This document shows positions 6,026 to 14,240 of a DNA stretch of 17,594 nucleotides, one piece after another (the stretch's first letter is position 1; each line of letters begins with the position of its first letter). The notes under the pieces are model-generated. The model searched no databases. It was not told the origin of the DNA and was given only the letters and a program-made list of their open reading frames with translations. The DNA comes from JBAXLO01 sp037134755 (lineage in GTDB: Bacteria > Bacteroidota > Bacteroidia > Bacteroidales > JACABE01): contig JBAXLO010000081.1 of NCBI GenBank assembly GCA_037134755.1, positions 1 through 17,594 on the forward strand, in the 5' to 3' direction. The translations under genes and the position numbers were made by a program.

Positions 6026-8089
6026 ATGATTACTGAACAATTGATAAACCCTAAAAGTATAGTTGTAGTCGGAGCCTCGAATGATATTGAAAAACCGGGT
6101 GGCAAAATACTAAAAAACCTTATAGATGGTGACTTTAAAGGCAATATATATGTATCTAATCCAAAAGAAGACCAAATACAAGGCGTAAAATCTTATCGCA
6201 ATCCCGAAGATCTTCCTCAAGTTGATTTAGCAATACTCGCTATTGCTGCTAAATATATTCCTGATACCGTTGAATTACTTACTACTAAAAAAAATACAAA
6301 AGCTTTCATCATACTTTCCGCAGGTTTTAGCGAAGAAAGTGCAGAAGGAAAACTGTTAGAAGAAAAAGTTGTTGCTTTAATCGATAAAGTTAACGGCTCA
6401 TTGATAGGACCTAACTGTGTTGGTATTCTTACTCCTACACATCACAGCATATTTACTTTGCCTATTCCAAAACTCGACCCTAAAGGTTGCGATTTTATAT
6501 CAGGATCGGGCGCAACTGCTTGTTTTATAATGGAAGCAGGCATCCCTAAAGGATTAACTTTTGCTAATGTGTTCTCTGTTGGTAATTCAGCTCAGATGGG
6601 TGTGGAAGAAATACTGCAATACATGGACGAAACCTTCGATCCTGAAAAGAGCTCTAAAGTAAAACTGCTTTATATAGAGACTATTTCGAAGCCTGAACTA
6701 CTTTTAAAACACGCATCTTCACTTATAAAGAAAGGTTGCAAAATTGCAGCAGTAAAAGCAGGCTCATCCGACGAAGGTAGCCGTGCTGCTTCATCGCATA
6801 CCGGTGCATTGGCAAGCTCTGACGTGGCTGTTGATGCGCTTTTCCGCAAAGCCGGCATCGTTCGTTGCTATGGCAGAGAAGAACTCATAAGTGTTGCCTC
6901 TGTTTTTATGTATCCTCCACTTAAAGGTAAGAATATTGCCATCATTACACATGCTGGTGGTCCGGCAGTTATGCTTACTGATGCTCTATCTAAAGGCGGT
7001 ATGAGCATTCCTCACATTGATAATCCTAAAGCTACTGAATTATTGAGTCATTTGTTTGGTGGCTCTTCTGTTGCTAATCCTATTGATTTTCTTGCCACCG
7101 GAACTGCTCAACAATTAGGAACTATCATTGATTATTGTGATAATTATTTTGATGAAATCGATGGAATGGCGGTTATATTTGGCACACCGGGTTTGTTTAA
7201 GCTATATGATGTTTACAATGTGTTGGATGAAAAGTTAAAAACGTGTAAAAAACCAATATATCCGGTATTACCTTCTACGCTTACCGCGAAAGAAGAAGTG
7301 GAAGATTTTATTTCTAAAGGATGGGTTAACTTTCCTGACGAAGTTGTGCTGGGTAATGCGCTTTCTAAAGTCTATAATACGCACCAACCTTACACAACTA
7401 AGTATTGTAAAGATCATGTTGACCAGGCATATATAAGAGCTATCATCGATAGTAATGAAGATGGTTATCTAAAACCGGAAGCTGTACAGGCATTGCTTGA
7501 TGCTGCCGGAATTCCAAGGGCTGGTGAAGCTGTTGTTAAAGATAAAGTTACAGCTGTTGAAGCTGCTGCTAAACTAGGTTTCCCTGTTGTGATGAAGGTT
7601 GTAGGACCTGTTCATAAATCGGATGTTGGTGGCGTAGCTTTAAATGTAAAAGATGCTGCAACTGTTGAAAAAGAATTCGAAAGGATGATTAAGATTAAGG
7701 ATACTACAGCTATCCTTATTCAACCTATGCTTACTGGAACTCAAATATTTGTTGGCGCTAATTATGAGGATAAATTCGGTCATCTTATTATGTGTGGACT
7801 TGGAGGTATCTTTATTGAAGTGTTGAAAGATGTAAGTTCGGCCATAGCACCTGTAGGTAAAGTGGAAGCAATGCAGATGATTAGGAGTTTAAAGAGCTAT
7901 AAAATCATACAAGGTGTAAGAGGTCAGGAAGGAGTAAACGAAGAAATGTTTGCTGAAGTAATTATGGACTTATCTAACCTGCTTATGATTGCTCCTGAAA
8001 TCAAAGAAATGGACATTAATCCACTTCTGGGTAAGATGGACAAACTTGTAGCCGTAGATGCTCGTATTAGAATTGAGAAAAACAAATAA
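6026..8089 (+). CDS. Acyl-CoA/acetyl-CoA synthetase (ADP-forming), fused alpha-beta
   Basis: Catalyses acyl-CoA + ADP + phosphate to acid + ATP + CoA, reversibly, so it can save energy when acids are released. The 687-residue chain holds the alpha part (CoA-binding Rossmann domain from about residue 5 with SIVVVGASND; then the succinyl-CoA-ligase-like domains with LIGPNCVG and FISGSGAT) and a C-terminal ATP-grasp beta part from about 465 (MKVVGPVHKSDVGGVALNV, GLGGIFIEVLKDVS, EMDINPL). The expected phosphorylated His is His258 in SSHTGALA; His530 in VHKSDVGG matches the second His of the beta part. Length and domain order match the fused enzymes of anaerobes. Substrate (acetate, propionate, other) cannot be told from sequence. 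First gene of a tight run with 12 bp to the next. Confidence 0.93.
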   Translation: MITEQLINPKSIVVVGASNDIEKPGGKILKNLIDGDFKGNIYVSNPKEDQIQGVKSYRNPEDLPQVDLAILAIAAKYIPDTVELLTTKKNTKAFIILSAGFSEESAEGKLLEEKVVALIDKVNGSLIGPNCVGILTPTHHSIFTLPIPKLDPKGCDFISGSGATACFIMEAGIPKGLTFANVFSVGNSAQMGVEEILQYMDETFDPEKSSKVKLLYIETISKPELLLKHASSLIKKGCKIAAVKAGSSDEGSRAASSHTGALASSDVAVDALFRKAGIVRCYGREELISVASVFMYPPLKGKNIAIITHAGGPAVMLTDALSKGGMSIPHIDNPKATELLSHLFGGSSVANPIDFLATGTAQQLGTIIDYCDNYFDEIDGMAVIFGTPGLFKLYDVYNVLDEKLKTCKKPIYPVLPSTLTAKEEVEDFISKGWVNFPDEVVLGNALSKVYNTHQPYTTKYCKDHVDQAYIRAIIDSNEDGYLKPEAVQALLDAAGIPRAGEAVVKDKVTAVEAAAKLGFPVVMKVVGPVHKSDVGGVALNVKDAATVEKEFERMIKIKDTTAILIQPMLTGTQIFVGANYEDKFGHLIMCGLGGIFIEVLKDVSSAIAPVGKVEAMQMIRSLKSYKIIQGVRGQEGVNEEMFAEVIMDLSNLLMIAPEIKEMDINPLLGKMDKLVAVDARIRIEKNK

Positions 8090-8101
8090 TAAAGCTTTAT
8101 T

Positions 8102-8326
8102 ATGAAAACAAATATCGGAAGCAGAATAAGAATTATTGCCTTATCCTTACTTATATTATCCATGATTATCATGATGTATAATGATCAGGTAAATATTAAG
8201 TACTGGATTGCAATTACTATTATTGTTATCTCACTTGGCGTGATAAATTATGATTATTTTATTCTTTATAAGAATAAAAAGAAAGAACAAACAAAGGATT
8301 TATCGAAAGATTCAGGAAAAAAGTAA
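8102..8326 (+). CDS. Small two-span membrane protein, 74 aa
   Basis: I do not recognise a family. There are two hydrophobic spans, at about residues 9-25 (IIALSLLILSMIIMM) and 33-53 (YWIAITIIVISLGVINYDYF), followed by a Lys-rich cytoplasmic-type tail (KNKKKEQTKDLSKDSGKK). The ATG is 12 bp after the acyl-CoA synthetase stop, and the next gene begins 18 bp downstream, so it is very likely translated as part of the same transcript. Its place between the enzyme and a larger membrane protein suggests an accessory role in the same process; that is inference. Confidence 0.65.
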   Translation: MKTNIGSRIRIIALSLLILSMIIMMYNDQVNIKYWIAITIIVISLGVINYDYFILYKNKKKEQTKDLSKDSGKK

Positions 8327-8344
8327 CACCCAAATCTATAATAA

Positions 8345-9073
8345 ATGAAGAAAAACGACCTTCTCTTTTTTACATTTGCAATCTTAGTATTGCTTATCTT
8401 TATCCCCTTGCCATTTTTAAGTTGTTTCCACAAAGGATTCTTATACAATCCTCAATATTGGGTGCTTACCAGCTTTATTAAGTTCGGATTACTTGCTACA
8501 ATAGGCGAAGTAATCGGATTAAGAATAAAGACAGGGAAGTTTAATGCACCTGGTTTTGGTATATTGCCAAGAGCTATTGTATGGGGCATCTTAGGCATAA
8601 CTATTAAGTTTGCTTTTGACGTTTTTGGTGGAGGTATTCCTGCATTTCTCGAAAAGAGTTGTCAGGTAAGTGGAGTAAGCGATGCTATGAAATCGAAAGA
8701 TATCTTTGATGCAATCGAAAAAGGCTTAGGAGGTACTCGTTTGTTAGCAGCTTTCTGCATAAGTGCTGCTATGAACATCATTTATGCTCCCATTATGATG
8801 ACTTTTCATAAGATTACAGATACTCATATTGTTGATAATGGCGGTACTTTAAAAGGCTTCTTCAAAAGTATTAATATGGGCGACATTTTAAGTCGTATTA
8901 ACTGGAATGTACAATGGAATTTTGTCTTTAAAAAGACTATTCCTTTCTTTTGGATACCGGCTCATACTATTACATTCTTATTACCTGTAGAATATAGAGT
9001 TGCATTTGCAGCAGTATTAGGAATAGCTTTAGGAATTATCCTTGCTATTGCTTCAATAAAAGGGAAATCATAA
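8345..9073 (+). CDS. Polytopic membrane protein, Mpv17/PMP22-like
   Basis: A 242-residue integral membrane protein with hydrophobic spans at about 5-26, 38-58, 74-95, 132-152, 195-213 and 217-237. The C-terminal part, NWNVQWNFVFKKTIPFFW (186-203) followed by IPAHTITFLLPVEYRV (204-219), resembles the Mpv17/PMP22 signature in which a Trp-Pro-type stretch is followed by a P-x-x-YRV motif. Eukaryotic Mpv17 proteins form membrane channels; bacterial members are uncharacterised. The similarity is from memory and only moderate. Third gene of the run, 18 bp after the small membrane protein and 27 bp before the outer-membrane protein. Confidence 0.6.
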   Translation: MKKNDLLFFTFAILVLLIFIPLPFLSCFHKGFLYNPQYWVLTSFIKFGLLATIGEVIGLRIKTGKFNAPGFGILPRAIVWGILGITIKFAFDVFGGGIPAFLEKSCQVSGVSDAMKSKDIFDAIEKGLGGTRLLAAFCISAAMNIIYAPIMMTFHKITDTHIVDNGGTLKGFFKSINMGDILSRINWNVQWNFVFKKTIPFFWIPAHTITFLLPVEYRVAFAAVLGIALGIILAIASIKGKS

Positions 9074-9100
9074 TTAATAATAAATCCATATCAATTAAAA

Positions 9101-10348
9101 ATGAATAGAACAAAACTATTGTTCCTGCTTGTTATTGCAGGGATGTTGAATTCTTTTTGTGCAATGGCTCAAAAGGATAGTACTAAAGTAGGAATAAAGT
9201 TTTCGGGCTTTGTTAACTCCGAAATATTCCTTGATACCCGCCAAACTGTGGGTGGAAGGGAAACCCTTTTGATGCTATATCCTGCAGCAAGATCTTATGA
9301 TGCTAATAAAGTAGATTTAAACTCTCATGGCAACTTCGATCAGTTGTCAATGATGTCGAGATTGACTGGTACTATTACCGGCCCTGATGTATTAAATGCC
9401 AAAACTATAGGTGTGATTGAAGGTGATTTTACTGGCACAGCTGATGCTACTAATAACATCTTCAGATTGCGTCATGCTTACATCAAACTTACCTGGAAAA
9501 AGGATGAACTTTTGGTTGGTAGCTATTGGGAACCAATTGATGTGCCCGAAATGATACCTGCAGTTATCTCTTTAAATACTGGTGCTCCTTTTCATGCTTT
9601 TAGCCGCAATCCACAGGTGCGTTATGTGCATACTTTCGATAATCTAAAGGTTGTTGCTGTGGCTTCTTCTCAAAGAGATTATGCTAGCGACGGCCCTTTA
9701 ACTCCCGGAGTTCCAAATTCTGCTTATCTAAGAAACGCATTGCTTCCCGAAATGCATCTTCAATTACAATATAATATTAATCGACATTTATTTGGCATCG
9801 GTGGCGAGTATAAAACAATTCAACCACGATTAGTTACAACTAAAAACATTGCGACAAGCGAAAAATTGTCGTCACCGGCTTTTATTGCTTTTGCTAAGCT
9901 TGTTTTCAAAGGTGTTGATGCTAAGTTTCAGGGCTCTTATGGCGGTAATTTATCAGAGCATACGATGATGGGCGGTTATGTTGAGTCTTCTATTGACACC
10001 GCTACCGGAAATACTACTTATGCCAATGCCAATACTTTAAATCTCTGGACTGATGTTACTACCAAAGGTCATAAACTTAATGTTGGTTTGTTTGCAGGTT
10101 ATTACAAAAACATGGGTTATGATAAAGATATAGCTCCTAACGGCAAATTCTACGGCAGAGGCAGTAATATCGGCTATCTATATCGCATTGCCCCCCGCGT
10201 TACTTACACTGTTGGAGCTTTAATGTTTGCTACTGAGTTTGAATATACTGCTGCACAATATGGAACTCCCGGTCATAACTGGAATATCCAAGATCCTTAT
10301 GTTGTAGCTAATTTTAGGGCACTGATAGGAGCCTTTTATTACTTCTAA
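9101..10348 (+). CDS. Outer-membrane beta-barrel protein, porin-like (DcaP-like fold suspected)
   Basis: A 415-residue exported protein. A Sec signal peptide is evident: Lys-containing start, hydrophobic core LLFLLVIAGML, and cleavage likely after Ala23 (CAMA/QKD). The mature part alternates polar and aromatic residues as in antiparallel barrel strands, for instance IFRLRHAYIKLTWKKDELLVG and repeated G-x-Y/F patterns, and ends in FYYF, the usual C-terminal aromatic of outer-membrane proteins. The opening KFSGFVNSEIFLDTRQ resembles porins of the DcaP type found in Bacteroidetes. No TonB box or plug was seen, so passive diffusion is likelier than active uptake. Last gene of the run, closed by a terminator. 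With the acyl-CoA synthetase upstream, passage of small acids is a possible role. Confidence 0.8.
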   Translation: MNRTKLLFLLVIAGMLNSFCAMAQKDSTKVGIKFSGFVNSEIFLDTRQTVGGRETLLMLYPAARSYDANKVDLNSHGNFDQLSMMSRLTGTITGPDVLNAKTIGVIEGDFTGTADATNNIFRLRHAYIKLTWKKDELLVGSYWEPIDVPEMIPAVISLNTGAPFHAFSRNPQVRYVHTFDNLKVVAVASSQRDYASDGPLTPGVPNSAYLRNALLPEMHLQLQYNINRHLFGIGGEYKTIQPRLVTTKNIATSEKLSSPAFIAFAKLVFKGVDAKFQGSYGGNLSEHTMMGGYVESSIDTATGNTTYANANTLNLWTDVTTKGHKLNVGLFAGYYKNMGYDKDIAPNGKFYGRGSNIGYLYRIAPRVTYTVGALMFATEFEYTAAQYGTPGHNWNIQDPYVVANFRALIGAFYYF

Positions 10349-10363
10349 ACAAACAATATTTTG

Positions 10364-10393
10364 AGAGCCGTTGCCATGCAGCGGCTCTTTTTT
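10364..10393 (+). terminator. Rho-independent terminator after the porin-like gene
   Basis: Stem AGAGCCGTTGC / GCAGCGGCTCT (one G-T wobble pair), loop CAT, then a run of T residues. It lies 15 bp past the stop codon and closes the four-gene run. Confidence 0.93.
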
Positions 10394-10641
10394 TATCTTA
10401 CCTATAATGATGATATTAATATAATTAAATGAATACAGATTTATTATTTTAATAAGAAGAAATAAAACGCTCATCACATAAATAGGATGACAACTTGATA
10501 GAATCTCTCCAATTATAAGCATTAATTCAAAAACTAAATGGCTTAAAAGTTTTGTTGAGATAAAAGACAATTTTTATTCACAAATCACAACTCACACATA
10601 TATAATTGTTTTAATCACTTTAATAGTCTTCAAATAAACTT

Positions 10642-10663
10642 ACATAACGCTTATATCCGTTAT
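10642..10663. repeat. Third copy of the ATAAC-RCTTATAT dyad motif
   Basis: ACATAACGCTTATAT plus CCGTTAT matches 1005-1026 with three differences in 22 bp, and keeps the ATAA-CGC-TTAT dyad. It directly abuts the first unit of the 21-bp tandem array. The bases between the terminator and this point (10394-10641) hold nothing that I recognise. Confidence 0.5.
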
Positions 10664-10860
10664 CAAGGTCTTGTTAACGATTATCAAGGCCTTTGTAACG
10701 ACTAACAAGGTCTTGTTAACGATTGTCAAGGTCTTGTCAACGACTAACAAGGTCTTATCAACGACTAACAAGGTCTTGGTAACGACTATCAAGGTCTTGT
10801 TAACGACTAACAAGGTCCTGATAACGATTATCAAGGTCTTTGTAACGATTATCATCGACA
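10655..10860. repeat. Tandem array of 21-bp repeats, eight full units plus partial ends
   Basis: Full units begin at 10676, 10697, 10718, 10739, 10760, 10781, 10802 and 10823, with degenerate partial units at 10655 and 10844. Each begins AACGAYT and ends in CAAGGTCTTGTT or a close variant, whose arms AACAAG and CTTGTT pair around GT, so each unit can form a small hairpin. Units fall into two types (ACTAAC or ATTATC before AAGG) that roughly alternate. The period is a multiple of three, which leaves long frames open on both strands as heptad repeats (TNKVLxT on plus, VxKTLLV on minus). Neither frame has a good start or normal composition, and I treat the array as non-coding. Confidence 0.9.
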
Positions 10861-10952
10861 TTACAATAATCTTAATCAAATATTCAGTTATTGATAACAG
10901 AAGTTTCTTAACGAAAATAGTGATACAATTGATTGAGTCTTTAAATTGCTTT

Positions 10953-11031
10953 GGTAATAACGACTCCTATCTCTATATTTATATTGTTATTACCCTTGGC
11001 GGGAAATGTTTGTACTGCTCTACGCAAGAGC
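10953..11031. other. Possible structured RNA segment, two hairpins
   Basis: GGTAATAAC at 10953-10961 pairs perfectly with GTTATTACC at 10986-10994 across 24 nt, and GCTCT (11017-11021) pairs with AGAGC (11027-11031) around ACGCA. The segment is somewhat richer in G and C than its surroundings. No known RNA family was recognised. It may be chance in an A/T-rich spacer. Confidence 0.25.
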
Positions 11032-11055
11032 TTGGTATAACAACAACTATCTAAA

Positions 11056-11094
11056 TAAAAATCCCTATACTTTTTGTGAATAAAGTATAGGGAT
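11056..11094 (-). terminator. Rho-independent terminator of the acyl-CoA dehydrogenase/etf operon
   Basis: A perfect 13-bp stem, ATCCCTATACTTT at 11061-11073 with its complement at 11082-11094, and an 8-nt loop. On the minus strand it is followed by TTTTATTT, so it faces the etfA stop 84 bp away. Confidence 0.88.
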
Positions 11095-11177
11095 AAAAAG
11101 ATAAATAGTATAGTATCTTAAAATAAACTTACGTATAAAAGTAAAATCTATTTATGATAACACAATATATTTAAGGC

Positions 11178-12152
11178 TTATATTGAGTTTTTAAATTCTT
11201 TAACTGCACTAATCAACTCAGGCAGCACCGTCATCACATCACCAACGATTCCATAATCAGCCACCTCAAAGATAGGTGCTTCAGGATCCTTATTAATGGC
11301 AACAATACATTTAGTTGAGCTGATGCCTGCAATATGTTGAATAGCACCTGAGATACCGCATGCTATATATAGGTTGGGAGCGATAACTTTACCCGTTTGA
11401 CCGGTATGCTCTTCGTGAGTTCTCCAGCCTTCGTCCGAAACAGGTCTGGAACAAGCTGTGGCAGCATCTAACAACTTAGCTAACTCTTCGATAGCCCACC
11501 AGTTTTCAGGACCTCTCATCCCTCTACCACCCGAAACAACGATATCAGCATCAGTAAGCAACAGTTTGTTAGTTTGCTTATTAACATCAATGATTGTAGT
11601 TTTGAAATCTGCTTCATTTGCATCCATTGCAATGTTTTCAATCACAGCATTAGTTTCTGAAACTTTAATTTCAAAAGAGTTTTGAAACAATGTAACTACC
11701 TTAACGGGAGTCTTAATGCACACATTTGCGAAAGCTTTACCCGAAAATATCTTCTTCTTAATAATAAAAGGCTCATAACTCGAAGGCAAATCAACTACAC
11801 CCGAAGCAAGCCCAGCTTTTAATTTAACTGAAAGCCTTGGCGCAATTGCTTTTCCTGTATTATTATTAGATAAAATAACAACTGAAGCATTGATAGTTGT
11901 AGCTGCTTTGCTTATAATTGAAGTGTAAACATTATTCTCCAGATTCTTTAGCTTTGCATCCTTAACACTTAATATTTTCTTAGCTCCATATTTACCTAAC
12001 TTCTGCAACTCATCATCACTTACATCACCTATCGATAATGCAGTTACATCCATATTTAGTTTGCTAGCAATCTCATTTGCATAACTTATAAGTTCAAAGG
12101 TTAGTTTCTTAAACTTACCATCCCAATTCTCTGTATATACTAATACTGACAT
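11178..12152 (-). CDS. etfA: Electron transfer flavoprotein, alpha subunit
   Basis: Pairs with EtfB to carry electrons to or from acyl-CoA dehydrogenase through FAD. The 324-residue length is typical. The N-terminal ETF domain begins at MSVLVYTENWDGKFKK. The C-terminal FAD-binding domain shows VSGGRGMRGPENW (206-218), CSRPVSDEGWR (234-244), the signature EEHTGQTGKVIAPNLYIACG (247-266), GISGAIQHIAG (266-276) and NKDPEAPIFEVADYGIVGD (287-305), all expected FAD contacts. It is the last gene of an operon with etfB and an acyl-CoA dehydrogenase gene, 24 bp after etfB, and a perfect hairpin terminator follows. Soluble cytoplasmic protein. Confidence 0.96.
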   Translation of the reverse strand: MSVLVYTENWDGKFKKLTFELISYANEIASKLNMDVTALSIGDVSDDELQKLGKYGAKKILSVKDAKLKNLENNVYTSIISKAATTINASVVILSNNNTGKAIAPRLSVKLKAGLASGVVDLPSSYEPFIIKKKIFSGKAFANVCIKTPVKVVTLFQNSFEIKVSETNAVIENIAMDANEADFKTTIIDVNKQTNKLLLTDADIVVSGGRGMRGPENWWAIEELAKLLDAATACSRPVSDEGWRTHEEHTGQTGKVIAPNLYIACGISGAIQHIAGISSTKCIVAINKDPEAPIFEVADYGIVGDVMTVLPELISAVKEFKNSI

Positions 12153-12176
12153 AGTTTCTTGATTTTAAATTAAAGA

Positions 12177-12929
12177 TTAAATAACTTTAGCTTCGTTATG
12201 TAATAAATTGATCAATTCCTTAACGTTTTCCGCATCAACCTTCTTGCATGAAGACTTAGCAACAGGCAATTCAAACTCAACATACTCAACCAAAGCATCA
12301 GCTTGAACACCTTCAACCACTTGCAACGATTTAGTACGAGCCGTCATGATGCCTCTCATCGAAGGAATTCTAGGCTCTTTTGCTATCCCTTTTTGTGCAA
12401 TAGCAACAAAAGGAGAAGCCACTGAAATAGTTTCAAATCCACCATCTATTTCTCTTTTCAACTGCACATTATCGTTCTCAATAGTGATACTCGAAACGGA
12501 CGAAACAGAAGGAATCTCTAGTATCTCCGAAAGCATTCCACCTACCGTAGAATTATTGTAATCACTTGACTCTATCCCGCAAAGGATAATATCAAAACTG
12601 TTATTCTTAATAACCTCAGCTAATTGCATAGCCACAGAATAAGAATCATTTGCAATAGCATTTACTCTTATAGCATCATCGGCACCCATAGCTAAAGCCT
12701 TACGGATAGTAGGTTCAGCGTCTATCATACCCACATGGGCAGCAGTTACACTCTGAACAAAAGCAGGGGCTGCCTCTTTTAATTCAATAGCACGAGTCAA
12801 AGCTAGCTCATCCCACGGATTAATAATCCATTGCGTGCCTACGCTATCTAAGGTTTTATTACTGTTTGCGAACTTAATTTTTGTAGTAGTGTCGGGGACA
12901 TTACTTATACAAACCAATATTTTAATCAT
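12177..12929 (-). CDS. etfB: Electron transfer flavoprotein, beta subunit
   Basis: Partner of EtfA; binds AMP or a second FAD depending on subtype. The 250 residues start MIKILVCISNVPDTTTKIKF and include NPWDELALTRAIELKE (38-53), the AMGADDAIRV loop (80-89) and CGIESSDYNNSTVGGMLSE (117-135), followed by EPRIPSMRGIMTARTK (185-200), all typical of EtfB. In well-studied bifurcating forms the loop around 121-129 reads like DGDTAQVG; here it is SSDYNNSTVG, so whether this ETF bifurcates cannot be told from the sequence. It begins 18 bp after the acyl-CoA dehydrogenase stop. Confidence 0.95.
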   Translation of the reverse strand: MIKILVCISNVPDTTTKIKFANSNKTLDSVGTQWIINPWDELALTRAIELKEAAPAFVQSVTAAHVGMIDAEPTIRKALAMGADDAIRVNAIANDSYSVAMQLAEVIKNNSFDIILCGIESSDYNNSTVGGMLSEILEIPSVSSVSSITIENDNVQLKREIDGGFETISVASPFVAIAQKGIAKEPRIPSMRGIMTARTKSLQVVEGVQADALVEYVEFELPVAKSSCKKVDAENVKELINLLHNEAKVI

Positions 12930-12947
12930 AAAATGTATTTATTTAAG

Positions 12948-14090
12948 TTAATCTTTAAGCACAGCTCTTGAAATAATGATGTTCTGAATCTCAGAAGTGC
13001 CTTCATATATCTGAGTCAACTTAGCTTCACGCATAAGTCTTTCAACATGATACTCTTTTACATAACCATAACCGCCATGTATCTGTACGGCTTCGGTAGT
13101 AACTTCCATTGCAATATCTGCAGCATATTTCTTAGCCATAGCACTTGCAGTTCCATAAGGCAGGTGTTGATCTTTAAGCCAAGCAGCTTTAAGGCAAAGG
13201 TTACGAGCATTCTCTATCTTCACAGCCATATCAGCAAGTTTAAAAGCAATCACTTGATGGTTGCTTATTTCTGTACCAAAAGCTTTTCTTTCTTTAGAGT
13301 ATTTAACAGCGCGTTCAAATGCTCCTGATGCAATACCCAAAGCCTGAGAAGCGATTCCAATACGACCACCCTCAAGGGTTTTCATAGCAAAAGTAAATCC
13401 AAAACCATCTTCACCAATACGATTTTCTTTTGGAACTTTTACATCAGTAAACATTACAGAGTGAGTGTCGGAGCTACGCATACCCATCTTATTTTCATGA
13501 GGTCCTAATGATATTCCCGGAGAGTTCTTATCAACAATAAGAACATTAATTCCTTTATGTTTCTTTTCAGGATTTGTCTGAGCAATTACCAAGTAAGTGG
13601 AAGCACAGTTTGCATTAGTAATCCAGTTCTTAGTACCGTTTAAAAGATAATAATCACCTTTATCTTCGGCAGTAGTTCTTTGTGAAGTTGCATCAGATCC
13701 GGCTTCTGGTTCTGATAACAAATAAGCACCAATCTTTTCACCTCTTGCCAAAGGTTTAAGAAACTTCTCTTTTTGTGCTTCTGTGCCATAGGTTTCCAAA
13801 CCCCAACACACAAGCGAATTATTTACAGACATCACAACCGCAGCAGCAGAATCAATCTTTGATATCTCTTCCATAGCCAGCACATAAGATACTGCATCCA
13901 TGCCTCCTCCATCGTATTTTGGGTCAACCATCATACCTAGGAAGCCAAGTTCGGCAAGCTTTTTAATTTGTTCGGCAGGAAAGATTGCTTTATCATCTCT
14001 TTCGGTAACGCCTTCTAAAAGTTCTCTTTGTGCAAAATCTTTAGCTGCACTCTGAATCATTAATTGTTCTTCTGTGAAATTGAAATCCAT
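12948..14090 (-). CDS. Acyl-CoA dehydrogenase, short-chain (butyryl-CoA dehydrogenase-like)
   Basis: FAD enzyme converting acyl-CoA to 2-enoyl-CoA, or the reverse with EtfAB. At 380 residues it has the full acyl-CoA dehydrogenase layout: N-terminal helical domain (EEQLMIQSAAKDFAQRELL), middle beta domain with LLSEPEAGSDATSQRTTA (124-141) and NGTKNWITNA (151-160), and C-terminal helical domain with RKAFGTEISNHQVIAFKLAD (268-287) and QIHGGYGYVKEYHVERLMRE (336-355). The catalytic base is Glu363 in IYEGTSEIQ, the position used by short- and medium-chain enzymes. Being first in an operon with etfB and etfA suggests a butyryl-CoA-type enzyme, but no thiolase, crotonase or hydroxybutyryl-CoA dehydrogenase gene is nearby, so the exact chain length is open. 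Confidence 0.93.
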   Translation of the reverse strand: MDFNFTEEQLMIQSAAKDFAQRELLEGVTERDDKAIFPAEQIKKLAELGFLGMMVDPKYDGGGMDAVSYVLAMEEISKIDSAAAVVMSVNNSLVCWGLETYGTEAQKEKFLKPLARGEKIGAYLLSEPEAGSDATSQRTTAEDKGDYYLLNGTKNWITNANCASTYLVIAQTNPEKKHKGINVLIVDKNSPGISLGPHENKMGMRSSDTHSVMFTDVKVPKENRIGEDGFGFTFAMKTLEGGRIGIASQALGIASGAFERAVKYSKERKAFGTEISNHQVIAFKLADMAVKIENARNLCLKAAWLKDQHLPYGTASAMAKKYAADIAMEVTTEAVQIHGGYGYVKEYHVERLMREAKLTQIYEGTSEIQNIIISRAVLKD

Positions 14091-14240
14091 AATATAAATT
14101 GTTAAAGATTAAATAAAATAAACAACAAATAAAGGTATTTGTTTACTTGATTAAAAGCGATGACTGCTATTTAATTAAATTTATTTGAACTTTTTTAAGT
14201 TTCTTCTCTTTATATGAATTAGAATAAATAATATTATAAT

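Noticed and set aside
10220..10570. 116-aa minus-strand frame overlapping the porin-like gene end
   Set aside because: It runs through the terminator hairpin and overlaps the porin-like coding end; no family features.
10655..10860. CRISPR array
   Set aside because: Units are contiguous 21-bp tandem repeats with no variable spacers, and no cas genes are present.
10640..11054. Long frames on both strands over the tandem array, giving heptad-repeat proteins
   Set aside because: They are open only because the 21-bp period is a multiple of three. Composition is extreme, the plus frame lacks an ATG, and the two overlap each other.
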